Source: Pantoea ananatis LMG 2665
GTDB lineage: Bacteria > Pseudomonadota > Gammaproteobacteria > Enterobacterales > Enterobacteriaceae
Direction of reading: 5' to 3'
DNA length: 64,000 bases
NCBI RefSeq assembly: GCF_000710035.2
Contig: NZ_JMJJ01000006.1
Location: forward strand, 248,001-312,000
Below are positions 53,961-63,001 of this stretch, piece after piece. A program made the translations under genes and the position numbers. The notes under the pieces were generated by a model. The model had not been told where the DNA came from, did no database searches, and saw only the letters and a list, made by a program, of their open reading frames with translations. Numbering within the stretch: position 1 is the first letter of the stretch; every line of letters begins with the position of its first letter.

Positions 53961-54928
53961 AAAACCTGATGCTGCTTTGCCTGCTGCTGCTACCCTCGCT
54001 GGGCTATGCCGCCTGTACCCTTCCCGCGTCCAGCGCCAGCTTTGGCACACAAACCACGTTTGTTGCCAATACCAGCGTCAGCACGACCTCCACCAACGCT
54101 AACGTTAACTGCGGATCAGGCACGGCCCTGACTCTGCTGAGTAACAATCAGATTACGTTTCAGCTGACCAGCGCCAGCAACACCAACGGCACGCGCGGCA
54201 CGCTCAAGCGAAGCGGCGATACCGGTAGCGACAATATTCCGGTGCGGCTGTGTACCGACAGCGCCTGCGCTAATGAGCTGACCATTGGCGGATCGGCTTT
54301 TGTGTATAACTCGGCCACATTGATCAACCTGGCGGGATTACTCGGCAGCCTGAACTTCGCGATTCCGGTGTATTTACGCACCGTCGCCGGGCAAACCGTG
54401 GCGGCGGGCAGCTATACGCTCACCCTGAACATGACCGTCACCTATAACATCTGCACCTCTGTTTCCGCCCTAGGCGCTTGTCTGACCCCGCAGACCGGCA
54501 GCGGCGTGATCCCCATTACCGTGACCGTCGTTCTGAGCAATGACTGTACAGCGATTACCGCCCCCAACATTAGCTTTGGCAGCGCGCCGCTGGTCGCCAG
54601 CTTTGGGGCAATTTCGCAAACCATCAGTGTGTTATGCAGTAAAGGCAGTACCTATACCGTGGGCTTAAGCAATGGCAACAACGCATCAGGCAGCGTGCGG
54701 AATATGGCGAGCGGAACCAATCGTTTGAGTTACGAAATCTATAAAGGAACCAGTAGCGATCGCTGGGGGCCGAGTGGCACAGAACGGGTGGGCAGTGCGG
54801 CGGCCAATACCGTCAGCACCGATGGACTGACGCGCAGCTATAACTACACTGCGCGCGTCCTCACCACGCAAAACACGCCGCCTGCGGGAAACTACAGCGA
54901 CAGCGTGGTGGTGGATATTGCGTTTTAA
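53957..54928 (+). CDS. csuE: Two-domain spore coat U tip adhesin (CsuE-like)
   Basis: 323 aa with signal peptide (LMLLCLLLLPSLGYA-AC) and two SCPU domains (about 17-165 and 175-323). The first is the putative adhesive domain; the second carries the donor-strand-type ending GNYSDSVVVDIAF and pairs of Cys. Two-domain tips of this kind bind hydrophobic surfaces in Acinetobacter Csu pili. The start overlaps the usher stop. The stop overlaps that of the convergent transporter gene within TTAA (54925-54928). Confidence 0.9.
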   Translation: MKNLMLLCLLLLPSLGYAACTLPASSASFGTQTTFVANTSVSTTSTNANVNCGSGTALTLLSNNQITFQLTSASNTNGTRGTLKRSGDTGSDNIPVRLCTDSACANELTIGGSAFVYNSATLINLAGLLGSLNFAIPVYLRTVAGQTVAAGSYTLTLNMTVTYNICTSVSALGACLTPQTGSGVIPITVTVVLSNDCTAITAPNISFGSAPLVASFGAISQTISVLCSKGSTYTVGLSNGNNASGSVRNMASGTNRLSYEIYKGTSSDRWGPSGTERVGSAAANTVSTDGLTRSYNYTARVLTTQNTPPAGNYSDSVVVDIAF

Positions 54929-56250
54929 AGGGATGTGCTGACCGGCGTGCTGCCGTGACGAGCGCGATACTGCTTAACCATGCGACCAATGAGCAGCGTA
55001 CCAAACAGGCCACAGACGGCCGCAAAGGTCAGCCACGCGCCCGGCATCGCCTTGTCACCTGTGGCGTGAATCAGATAGCTGGATACTGCTGGCGTAAAGC
55101 CGCCAAACAGCGCCGTTGCCAGGCTGTAGGCCATAGAGAAGCCCGCGGCGCGCACTTCCGCTGGCATAATTTCCGCCAGATAAACCACCATGGCGCCGTT
55201 ATAGCTTGCGTAGAGGAAGGAGAGCCATAATTCCGCCTCGACCAGATGCGCGAAGCTGGGCGAGCCCACCATCCAGTGCAGCACCGGCCAGGCGGTGGCA
55301 ATCATCAGCACGGTAAACGTCAGCAGCAGCGGGCGACGACCAATGCGATCGGAGAGCGCGCCCATCACCGGTAGCCAGAACAGGTTCGAAATCCCGACAA
55401 ACAGCGTCACCATAAACGCCTGGGTGTCGCTCATCATCAACACCGTTTTGCCGAAGGTGGGCGTAAAGGCGGTAATCATATAGAACATCACGGTGGTAGT
55501 GACGACCATCAGCATACCTGCCAGCACCAGCGCCCAGTTGCTGGCCACCGAACGCATAATTTCGGTCATGGCCGGGTGGTGTTTACGCTGACTGAAGGCT
55601 TCGGTTTCTTCCAGCATACGGCGGATATAAAACAGGAAGGGCACGATCAGGCAGCCCACCACGAAGGGAATGCGCCAGCCCCACTCGGTGACGTCATCAT
55701 GAGAAAGCAGATGGTTCAGACCCAGTCCCAGCAGCGCAGCGAATATCACCGCAATCTGCTGACTTCCGGATTGCCAGCTGACAAAGAAGCCTTTGCGGCC
55801 TTTCGGTGCGACTTCGGCCAGATAGACCGACACGCCACCCAGTTCCACACCGGCTGAAAAGCCCTGCAGCAAACGCCCCAGCAGAATCAGAACCGGTGCC
55901 GCCGCGCCCAGCGTGGCATAACCCGGTACCAGTGCAATCGTGAGCGTGCCCAGCGCCATCAGGCCAAGCGTTAACAGTAGCCCTTTGCGACGACCATGGT
56001 GGTCGATGTAAGCCCCCAGAATAATGGCCCCCAGCGGACGCATCAGGAAGCCTGCACCGAAGGTCATCAACGTCAGCATCAGGGAAGAGAACGGATCGTC
56101 ACCGGGAAAGAAGGTTTTGGCGATGGCCGTGGCGTAGTAGCCAAACACCATGAAATCGTACATCTCAAGGAAGTTACCACTGGTAACGTTGAAAATGGTT
56201 CTGGCCGCGCTGGCTGGCGGCTTTTGTAAAGTTTCACTCGGGTTCATCAC
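54925..56250 (-). CDS. MHS-family citrate/tricarballylate:H+ symporter
   Basis: 441 aa, 12 TM helices, metabolite:H+ symporter (MHS) family. It closely resembles Salmonella CitA/TcuC: VTSGNFLEMYDFMVFGYYAT, FGAGFLMRPLGAIILGAYIDHHGRRKG, GRLLQGFSAGVELGGVSVYLAEVAP and WQSGSQQIAVIFAALLGLGLN. It should import citrate or a tricarboxylic analogue. No regulator or catabolic gene is adjacent. It is convergent with the pilus operon and overlaps its end by four bases. Confidence 0.85.
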   Translation of the reverse strand: MMNPSETLQKPPASAARTIFNVTSGNFLEMYDFMVFGYYATAIAKTFFPGDDPFSSLMLTLMTFGAGFLMRPLGAIILGAYIDHHGRRKGLLLTLGLMALGTLTIALVPGYATLGAAAPVLILLGRLLQGFSAGVELGGVSVYLAEVAPKGRKGFFVSWQSGSQQIAVIFAALLGLGLNHLLSHDDVTEWGWRIPFVVGCLIVPFLFYIRRMLEETEAFSQRKHHPAMTEIMRSVASNWALVLAGMLMVVTTTVMFYMITAFTPTFGKTVLMMSDTQAFMVTLFVGISNLFWLPVMGALSDRIGRRPLLLTFTVLMIATAWPVLHWMVGSPSFAHLVEAELWLSFLYASYNGAMVVYLAEIMPAEVRAAGFSMAYSLATALFGGFTPAVSSYLIHATGDKAMPGAWLTFAAVCGLFGTLLIGRMVKQYRARHGSTPVSTSL

Positions 56251-56566
56251 GGCTTCCTTGGTTTTTTATCCGTTTTAGCCTGCGACAAGCCAGATTAATG
56301 TGACACCGATCACCATTGCAGTTTACAAGTCTATAAGTTTCCGTAACAAGAAATTAACAGGAGAGTTACAGCAGCATCTTTGCCTGTTATCAGGCGGAAT
56401 GAGCAGAAGAAGATTCTGTGAAAACAGACATAAAAAAAGCGCGGCGGAATGCGCGCTTTTTAGCCGTGATAGCGTATTGACGAGGCGCGTTTACCACGCC
56501 TGAAGGCCCCGAATGTTGGCTGAATGCGTTGAGCGTTAAGCGGGAAAGCCCGACCGGCTCCAATCG
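56251..56566. other. Intergenic region with terminator
   Basis: About 315 bases between the start of the MHS transporter gene and the end of exbD (both minus). It holds the transporter promoter and the exbD terminator at 56434-56461; nothing else was recognised. Confidence 0.4.
56434..56461 (-). terminator. exbBD terminator
   Basis: aaaaagcgcg/cgcgcttttt is a 10-bp stem with an 8-nt loop; the A and T tracts make it work in both directions. It lies about 105 bases after the exbD stop. Confidence 0.8.
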
Positions 56567-56989
56567 CTATTTCTTGACCGTTTCCATTCCCATCAAGCCG
56601 ATTTTTAAATACCCGGCCGTGCGCAGTTCGTCCATCACGCTCATCAGGGTTTCATAATCGACAGACTTGTCCGCCTGGAAGAAGATCGTGGTGTCCTTGT
56701 TGCCTTCCGTCTGCTGGGTCAGCACGTTGATCAACGACGCTTTATTCACCACCTCGTTACCCACGTACAACTGCTTGTCGGCTTTGATCGAAAGGTAAAC
56801 CGGTTTTTCCGGACGCGGTTGGGGCGCACTGGTGGAAGCCGGAAGGTTAACACGGACATCAACGGTCGCCAGCGGCGCTGCAACCATAAAGATGATCAAC
56901 AACACCAGCATCACGTCGATAAACGGCGTGACGTTGATTTCGTGCATTTCGCCATCTGTTTCGGCCTGGTCGTTTAATCGCATCGCCAT
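56567..56989 (-). CDS. exbD: TonB energy-transducing protein ExbD
   Basis: 140 aa (E. coli 141). One TM helix at about 23-43 preceded by EINVTPFIDVMLVLLIIF with the essential Asp (position 25 equivalent), and a periplasmic domain. With ExbB it uses the proton gradient to energise TonB for uptake of siderophores and vitamin B12 through outer-membrane receptors. The start lies 5 nt after the exbB stop. The two are regulated together. Confidence 0.96.
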   Translation of the reverse strand: MAMRLNDQAETDGEMHEINVTPFIDVMLVLLIIFMVAAPLATVDVRVNLPASTSAPQPRPEKPVYLSIKADKQLYVGNEVVNKASLINVLTQQTEGNKDTTIFFQADKSVDYETLMSVMDELRTAGYLKIGLMGMETVKK

Positions 56990-56994
56990 AACGC

Positions 56995-57738
56995 TTACCC
57001 CAGACGCAGTTTTTGTGCGGCTGCCGGGCGGTTAACGTCAGGCTGGGCCAGGTTTCCCAGGTCGATATCGCGGCTTTGCAGCAGCATGATTTGCGCGGCC
57101 ACATCGCCCAGCGAGGCTTTGTAGTTGGCGATCATGCGGGCAAACACGTTGTAGATCACCACGGCCGGAATGGCGGCGACCAGGCCAATAGCGGTAGCCA
57201 GCAAGGCTTCGGCAATGCCGGGGGCAACCACGGCAAGATTCGTGGTTTGCGTTTTGGCGATACCAATGAAGCTGTTCATGATGCCCCAGACGGTTCCGAA
57301 CAGGCCGACAAACGGCGCGACCGAACCAATCGTGGCCAGGAAACCGTTACCGCGGCCTGCGTGACGGCAGAAGGCAGCCACCCGACGTTCAAGACGGAAA
57401 GCGGTACGCTCTTTGATCCCAGCGGTATCTTCAACGCCAGCAGAAAGTTCCAGCTCATTTTGCGCATCGTTAAGAAGTACCGCACTGTGGCTGGCGGTTT
57501 TGAACTGCTGGGCAGCGCGCGCGGCATCATTCAGGTTGCGGGCTTCACCTAACGCCAGCTGCTCGCGCTTGAGGCGACGTTTGGCCGCGCTCAGCTCAGC
57601 ATATTTACCGAAGAAAATTGCCCAGGTCACGACCGAGGCCAATAACAGACCAATCATGACCACCTTTACCACGATATCGGCATGCTGGTACATGCCCCAT
57701 ACGGAAAGGTCTGCTTGCATTAAGTCACTGGCTACCAC
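56995..57738 (-). CDS. exbB: TonB energy-transducing protein ExbB
   Basis: 247 aa (E. coli 244), three TM helices: near 15-40, 130-155 (GNGFLATIGSVAPFVGLFGTVWG) and 170-200 (AIGLVAAIPAVVIYN). It forms the proton-conducting pentamer around ExbD. The start is GTG 57738 with GGAGAAG upstream, giving MVASDLMQADLSVWGMYQHADI. A Fur-like box lies 73 bases upstream. Confidence 0.96.
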   Translation of the reverse strand: MVASDLMQADLSVWGMYQHADIVVKVVMIGLLLASVVTWAIFFGKYAELSAAKRRLKREQLALGEARNLNDAARAAQQFKTASHSAVLLNDAQNELELSAGVEDTAGIKERTAFRLERRVAAFCRHAGRGNGFLATIGSVAPFVGLFGTVWGIMNSFIGIAKTQTTNLAVVAPGIAEALLATAIGLVAAIPAVVIYNVFARMIANYKASLGDVAAQIMLLQSRDIDLGNLAQPDVNRPAAAQKLRLG

Positions 57739-57810
57739 GCTGCTTCTCCAACTTCATCTACTACATGGGTGCGGAATGAAGTGCCGATGATAGCAAAAAA
57801 CAATCGAATT

Positions 57811-57829
57811 GATAGTGGTTCTCATTAGT
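57811..57829. promoter_or_regulatory. Fur-like box upstream of exbB
   Basis: GATAGTGGTTCTCATTAGT; its reverse strand matches the 19-bp Fur consensus at 13 positions, with near-perfect outer parts (TAATGA and TATC). exbBD is Fur-repressed in E. coli. Confidence 0.65.
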
Positions 57830-57915
57830 ATTTACAATCTTGCAGCCACTGATGACGGTGAGCCAGCACCTGAATAAGCCGCGTCTGCCTTGCCGTTTCT
57901 CTAGTCCAATCCTGA

Positions 57916-57961
57916 CGGGATGCCTGGCGTCGATCGTTTCGCCCCTGCTGGCGGCATCCCG
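57916..57961. repeat. 46-nt inverted repeat (9-bp arms)
   Basis: cgggatgcc/ggcatcccg, perfect arms around a 28-nt spacer, between the exbB and PTS promoters. It could be a REP-like element or a hairpin; no second copy was found in the window. Confidence 0.4.
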
Positions 57962-58061
57962 CCCTTAAACGGTTAATTAGCGATCGCTCTCATAAAATAA
58001 CTTTTTCGTTTCGATGAATGTGAAAATTATGTTGCAGCTAAAAACCGCCTACAGCAGGATA

Positions 58062-58092
58062 AGTAGAACGTTCTACTAAAACGTTCTACTTA
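58062..58092. promoter_or_regulatory. Tandem palindromic LacI-type operators
   Basis: AGTAGAACGTTCTACT at 58062-58077 is a perfect 16-bp palindrome with a central CG, typical of LacI-family sites. A second site (TAAAACGTTCTACTTA, 58077-58092) has a perfect right half and shares the AACGTT core, its centre 13 bp away. They lie 44-74 bases upstream of the PTS gene, whose own LacI-type regulator gene follows it. E. coli MalI uses a similar AACGTT-centred site. Confidence 0.75.
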
Positions 58093-58135
58093 CAATAAAA
58101 ACGCCAATAGGGGCGCAACATCGGGAAAACTCGGT

Positions 58136-59632
58136 ATGACACTGCTATCAGGGTTGGTTAAATCGTTATCGAAGTTATCAATGATTGGTCGGGCGCTCAT
58201 GCTGCCTATTTCGTTGCTGCCTGCCGCTGGCTTACTCCTGGCATTTGGTAATAAGTTCGAGTTACCGCTGATGATGAACGCCGGTGGGGTGATTTTTGAT
58301 AACCTGCCGATGCTGTTTGCGATTGGCTCGGCTGTGGGACTGGCCGCCGAATCCGGGATAGCCGCACTTTCCGCCGCGGTTTCCGTCTTTGTCACCAACA
58401 TCACCATTGGCACCATGCTGCATATCACTCCGGAAATGGCGGCCCAGGGAGGAAAATATGCCATGGTCGTCGGCATTCCGACGCTACAGATGGGCGTATT
58501 CGGCGGCCTTATCTGCGGCATCCTCGCCGCCTGGTGCTACAACCGCTTCCATACCCTGCAGCTCCCTGAGTTCCTGGGTTTCTTCTCGGGTAAGCGTTTT
58601 GTTGCCATTGCGACGGCATTTTTATCCTTTCTGCTCGGCCTGCTGATGCCCTATGTCTGGCAACATATTCAGGCGGGCATCGATGCACTTTCGGTGATCG
58701 TCAACGGCGATAATCAGGCGGCCTCCACCTTTATTTTTGGGCTGGTGGAGCGCGCCCTGATCCCGCTTGGCCTGCACCACATCTGGTATCCCTCGTTCTG
58801 GTACTCCTTCGGTGATTACGTCACCAAAACCGGCCAGGTGATTCATGGCGATCAAACCATCTGGTTCAAAATGCTGGAGGAAGGCGTGAAATCCTTTAGC
58901 AGCAACGGCTACCAAAATGCGGGCAAGTTTATGCAAGGTGAGTATCCGCTTATGCTTTTCGCCCTGCCTGCCGCCTGTCTGGCGATGTACCACGAAGCCC
59001 ATACCAGGAATAAAAAGATCGCGTTCGGTATCCTGTTTTCAGCGGCGTTGACCTGCTTTTTGACCGGCATCACCGAGCCAGTGGAGTTTACCTTTATCTT
59101 TGTCGCGCCCCTGCTGTATGTCTTTAATGCCATCATGGCGGGCCTGGCCTATATGACCATGTATTTACTGCATGCCCATATCGCTAAATCTTTTTCCGCC
59201 GGATTGATTGACTACATTAGCTTTGGCATTGTGCCCTCGCTCAACGGTTACCAGACTCACTATCTCAGCGCGGTTATCGTGGGCGTACCGATGGCATTGA
59301 TTTACTATTTCACCTTCCGCTTCGTTATTCGTCGGTTTAATGTAAAAACACCGGGACGAACGGACGTCACGGCGACGACCGATGATAAAACCGATGCAGA
59401 GCTGGCTAGCGAAATCATCGTCCTGCTGGGAGGTGAGAAAAACATCCGCTCGGTGGGCGCCTGTATCACGCGCTTACGGCTTGAAGTCGTCAACAGCCAT
59501 GACGTTGACCGTGAAGGGCTGAATAATCTTGGCGCACGCGGCGTGGTTTTTGTCGGCGATAACGGTATACAAATTATTTTTGGCGCCAGAGCGCAATTTA
59601 TTGCCCAGACGCTGTCCGGGATGACAGGCTGA
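58136..59632 (+). CDS. Glucose-family PTS EIICB (MalX-like)
   Basis: 498 aa. Residues about 1-400 form a PTS EIIC membrane domain (MLPISLLPAAGLLLAFG, ITEPVEFTFIFVAPLLY). The C-terminal EIIB domain has SVGACITRLRLEV containing the phosphorylated Cys. No EIIA is fused, so it depends on a shared EIIA (probably Crr, as PtsG and MalX do). The sugar is not determined; the MalI-like regulator and operators suggest a maltose- or glucose-like alpha-glucoside. The ribosome site is weak (GGGAAAAC). E. coli malX is followed by malY; here the regulator follows instead. Confidence 0.88.
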   Translation: MTLLSGLVKSLSKLSMIGRALMLPISLLPAAGLLLAFGNKFELPLMMNAGGVIFDNLPMLFAIGSAVGLAAESGIAALSAAVSVFVTNITIGTMLHITPEMAAQGGKYAMVVGIPTLQMGVFGGLICGILAAWCYNRFHTLQLPEFLGFFSGKRFVAIATAFLSFLLGLLMPYVWQHIQAGIDALSVIVNGDNQAASTFIFGLVERALIPLGLHHIWYPSFWYSFGDYVTKTGQVIHGDQTIWFKMLEEGVKSFSSNGYQNAGKFMQGEYPLMLFALPAACLAMYHEAHTRNKKIAFGILFSAALTCFLTGITEPVEFTFIFVAPLLYVFNAIMAGLAYMTMYLLHAHIAKSFSAGLIDYISFGIVPSLNGYQTHYLSAVIVGVPMALIYYFTFRFVIRRFNVKTPGRTDVTATTDDKTDAELASEIIVLLGGEKNIRSVGACITRLRLEVVNSHDVDREGLNNLGARGVVFVGDNGIQIIFGARAQFIAQTLSGMTG

Positions 59633-59704
59633 TGCAGGCCTGGCTTTCTGACGATGGCGGGCAAGGCGATAGCAGGCTGAGCAGGTGAATTTCAGGGAGC
59701 AGGT

Positions 59705-60721
59705 TTGAAGAGAGTCAGCATTACTGATGTGGCTAAACACGCCGGCGTGTCGGTTTCGACCGTCTCGCTGGTGCTGCGTCAAAAAGGAAAAATATCCGAT
59801 GCCACCATCAGGAAAGTTCACGCCGCCATTGATGCGCTCGACTACGTTCAGAATGTGGCAGCCGCCAACCTGCGCGCCAGCACCTCTAACCTTATCGGTC
59901 TGATTCTGCGTGATTTCAGCGACAGTTTCTCCGTGAAGGTCATGGCAAGCCTTGTGCAGCAGCTGGAAAAGCAGGGCTATATGGTGTTTTTGGGGCAGCC
60001 CACTGACGACGGCGAATCGCTGACGCGCTGCCTGCTCTCCTTTAAACAGCAGGGCGTCGCTGGCGTTGTCTGTCTGGCGTCAGACAGACGAAATGCCAGC
60101 CTGCCGTCGCAGCTTCTCCACTGCCCTTTACCCCTGGTGGTGGTGTCCCAGTCGCTGCTGGCGGAGAAGTGTAATCTGGTCATGCGTGACAACCACCAGG
60201 CCGCCCACCTGGCGACCCGCTATCTGATTGAACGCGGTCACCGCAATATTGCCTATATTGGGGGAATTGAAGGGGACCTGATCCGTCAGCAGCGCTTACT
60301 GGGGTTTCGCAGCGCCCTGACTCAACACGGGCTGGCCGTAAGGGAAGGATTTACGCCATCCTGCCGTGACGATACCCACTCAGCCGCCTTTGCCACGCGT
60401 CAGTTACTGGAGCAAAACAACACCATTACCGCGCTGCTCTGTCACTCTCCGGATGCGATAATCGGGGCGATGTCAGGTATTCATCACACCGGTCGCACCG
60501 TGGGTAAAGACGTGTTTCTGACCCAACAGGTCGCTCTGATGGGCTTTGAGGACATGCTGCACGTGAACCTCACCTCGCCCTCTTTTACCTATGTTTCCTC
60601 CGCCAGTGAAGAAACCGGCCGCCAGGCGGCTGAGCTTATCCTGCGTCAGCTACAAGACCCTGAGCGCCCAAGGCAGCGTATTTTATTATCGGGCCAATTA
60701 ATTACACGAGAGTCAGCATAA
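59705..60721 (+). CDS. LacI-family regulator (MalI-like)
   Basis: 338 aa. HTH at the very start (KRVSITDVAKHAGVSVSTVSLVLRQKGKISDATIRKV), followed by an effector domain with YLIERGHRNIAYIGGIEGD and AALLCHSPDAIIGAMSG. The start is TTG 59705 with AGGGAG upstream, where the HTH begins within four residues; no ATG fits. Cotranscribed with or just behind the PTS gene; the palindromes at 58062-58092 are its likely targets. Similar to MalI, repressor of malXY, but the ligand is unknown. Confidence 0.88.
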   Translation: MKRVSITDVAKHAGVSVSTVSLVLRQKGKISDATIRKVHAAIDALDYVQNVAAANLRASTSNLIGLILRDFSDSFSVKVMASLVQQLEKQGYMVFLGQPTDDGESLTRCLLSFKQQGVAGVVCLASDRRNASLPSQLLHCPLPLVVVSQSLLAEKCNLVMRDNHQAAHLATRYLIERGHRNIAYIGGIEGDLIRQQRLLGFRSALTQHGLAVREGFTPSCRDDTHSAAFATRQLLEQNNTITALLCHSPDAIIGAMSGIHHTGRTVGKDVFLTQQVALMGFEDMLHVNLTSPSFTYVSSASEETGRQAAELILRQLQDPERPRQRILLSGQLITRESA

Positions 60722-60734
60722 ATCGGCATTTTGA

Positions 60735-61583
60735 TTGTCAGAGAAGCGAGTATGTGAAAAATCGCTTTCGGGCGCAGCGGTAAGCCTCTGCGAACGGTGG
60801 GTGCGCAAACATAACGATAAACAGCCTATGAGCAACACAATCATAACCAGCCTAACGTCACTTTTACGTCGGAAACGACAGCAGCGCTTATTACGGGATC
60901 GCCGTATAGGCTTTAACCGTGCACGCGCGCAAGATCACGCATCACGCGCAGCGCACGCTTCGATATTGCCTGGTCCTGACGGCCATCGCGCTGACGCCAC
61001 AGGGCCGCTTACTGCGCCCGCCCGTTCTGCAGACGGCTCGTCACCGCTTCCCATCACGACGCCAGACCGGACGATGCTGCTGTGGCTATCCCGCTGCCTG
61101 TTATTTGTGTCGCTGCTGCTGCCGGGTTCAAACATGATTTCATCCTGCTCTGGTGCCTGTTATGCGGCGACCAACACGCTGATCACCCTGCACTTTTTCA
61201 GGCGCTGTTATGAGTCAGGTAAACCCTCATCCGGCATCGTGAAGTGTTTCAGTCGCCAGTTGCGCAGCGTGGCCCTGATTCGTTTTATCCACGCCTCACG
61301 CAATGCGGCGCCGCCGGGCAGACTAAAGCGTTTTCACTACGGTCATCAGTCGGATAAAACGCGAAGGCGCAACGTGCGCCCGCCGTTCCGTGCGGCTCCC
61401 GAATCAGACTCAGCCATCCATGTCAGCCCGGCAGAGCCCTCTCTGTTTTCACCGGATGCCTTGCTCAGGTCGCCGCAGGCGCAATCGTTACCGCCCTGTA
61501 CCACTCCGCACTACAACGCCGCTCCTCCGTTGATCACGCCGCCGCAGAACCCGCTGGCGGCATCCCCGGGCTGTCAGCCCTGA
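60735..61583 (+). CDS. Doubtful ORF, possibly a decayed gene
   Basis: 282 codons open from TTG 60735 (next ATG at 60828, MSNTIITSLTSLLRR). Composition is odd: many Arg, Ser, Pro and Cys; one hydrophobic stretch (MLLWLSRCLLFVSLLLPGS near residue 113); no known domain. No good ribosome site precedes either start. A second frame over 60919-61137 also shows a hydrophobic run, so the region may be a pseudogene of a membrane protein, or chance open frame in GC-rich DNA. It fills the 900-base gap between the LacI and AAHS genes. Confidence 0.25.
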   Translation: MSEKRVCEKSLSGAAVSLCERWVRKHNDKQPMSNTIITSLTSLLRRKRQQRLLRDRRIGFNRARAQDHASRAAHASILPGPDGHRADATGPLTAPARSADGSSPLPITTPDRTMLLWLSRCLLFVSLLLPGSNMISSCSGACYAATNTLITLHFFRRCYESGKPSSGIVKCFSRQLRSVALIRFIHASRNAAPPGRLKRFHYGHQSDKTRRRNVRPPFRAAPESDSAIHVSPAEPSLFSPDALLRSPQAQSLPPCTTPHYNAAPPLITPPQNPLAASPGCQP

Positions 61584-61624
61584 GCAGGCGACACGTCCAC
61601 AAAGCCTGGCCCAGTGGCGGGTGA

Positions 61625-63001
61625 TTAGCGGATATCGCCAGGGCTTATCCCCCAGCGGGAAGGCGTGCTTCTTTCGCCCGCCCGGCGCTGCTGACTGCGC
61701 CCCTTGGCCGTTATCATCGCCACCGTTAACAGGGCCGGGATGGCCAGCACGGCGAAAATAGTGGCGAACCCCCAGCCCAGCGCCAGCATCTCTGCCCCCA
61801 CCAGCGCGCTGAGAATGGCCCCGATGCGCCCTACGCCGTGCATCCAGCTGGAGCCCGTTGCACGCGCCTCGGTGGGATAAAAGCTGGCCGAAAGCGCATT
61901 CATTCCCGTGTTAGCGCCACCGATGCAGAAGCCGATCATCATGGCGCAACCGCCCAGCAGCACCGGGTGCGCCAGCGAAAATCCCATCCCCACCGTGAAC
62001 AGCGCGCCCGCGCCGTAAATCATCGACAGCGCCCGGTGCGATTCAATCCTGTCCATCAGCCAGCCCGAAAACAGCGAACCGCAGGTTCCGCCCGCCTGGA
62101 ACAGAGCCGTGATAATGGCGGCCTGCACCACGTCAAAACCGTTATCCTTGATCAGCATGGGGAGCCAGCTGCCCAGGGTATAGAATAAAAACAGTGCGGT
62201 AAAATAGGCGCCCCACAGCATCAGGCTGCCAAACCGGTACTGGTCATTGAGTACGACTTTTACCGGCTGCGCCCTGGCCTTGCTGACCGGCGGCAGTTCG
62301 ACGCTGCACTGCTGCAGATCCAGATCTGGTGCCAGCTTAGCCAGAATACGGTGAATTTTTTTGCTGGCGGCACGCCTTACCACTAAAAAGCACACCGATT
62401 CCGGCAGCGCCCAGAGCAGTAACGGCACGAACAGCATTGGCAGGATCCCGCCCAGCATCAGGACAGAATGCCAGCCGAAGTGCGGCATCAGCCAGGAGGC
62501 GGCAAAGCCACCCAGCGCTGCGCCAAACGTGAAGCCACAAAACACCACGGTGATAAGGAATGCCCGTCGTCTGGCAGGAGCAAACTCGGCCACCAGCGTG
62601 CCCACGTTGGGCATCGCCGCGCCTAATCCCAGACCGGTCAGAAAACGGAACAGGATCATCTGTTCCATATTTTGCGAAAAGGCGGTTATCAGCGTCCAGG
62701 CGCCAAAAAAGAACACGCTGTTAATAATCACGACTTTGCGACCCAGCCTGTCTGACAGCGGGCCGGAGAGCATTGCGCCCAGCGCCAGCCCCACCAGGGC
62801 AGCGCTGATGATCAGCCCCAGTTCGCGATTGGTGATGCCCCAGTCCGCTTTCAGTTCAGGTGCAATGAACCCCATGATGGCAATATCAAACCCATCGAGG
62901 GCGATGATGCAGAAGCCAAAAAGCACCACCATTTTTTGCCACATCCCCAGCGGGCGGCTGTCGATTAACGCCCGAACATCAATTGCTTTGCTTTCCGCCA
63001 C
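61625..63001 (-). CDS. AAHS-family MFS aromatic acid transporter
   Basis: 458 aa with 12 TM helices, aromatic acid:H+ symporter family: LFGFCIIALDGFDIAIMGFIAPEL, the family loop GPLSDRLGRKVVI, GLGLGAAMPNVGTLVAEFAP and SASFYPTEARATGSSWMHGVGR. Relatives carry 4-hydroxybenzoate, protocatechuate or shikimate/quinate. The neighbouring quiC-like gene favours a shikimate or protocatechuate pathway substrate. The start is GTG 63001 with CCGGAGAG upstream. Confidence 0.88.
   Translation of the reverse strand: MAESKAIDVRALIDSRPLGMWQKMVVLFGFCIIALDGFDIAIMGFIAPELKADWGITNRELGLIISAALVGLALGAMLSGPLSDRLGRKVVIINSVFFFGAWTLITAFSQNMEQMILFRFLTGLGLGAAMPNVGTLVAEFAPARRRAFLITVVFCGFTFGAALGGFAASWLMPHFGWHSVLMLGGILPMLFVPLLLWALPESVCFLVVRRAASKKIHRILAKLAPDLDLQQCSVELPPVSKARAQPVKVVLNDQYRFGSLMLWGAYFTALFLFYTLGSWLPMLIKDNGFDVVQAAIITALFQAGGTCGSLFSGWLMDRIESHRALSMIYGAGALFTVGMGFSLAHPVLLGGCAMMIGFCIGGANTGMNALSASFYPTEARATGSSWMHGVGRIGAILSALVGAEMLALGWGFATIFAVLAIPALLTVAMITAKGRSQQRRAGERSTPSRWGISPGDIR

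Larger units (their letters stand above)
57739..58135. promoter_or_regulatory. Regulatory region between exbB and the PTS gene
   Basis: About 400 bases with divergent promoters: the Fur-like box for exbBD at 57811-57829, a long hairpin at 57916-57961, and tandem LacI-type operators at 58062-58092 for the PTS gene. Confidence 0.6.
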
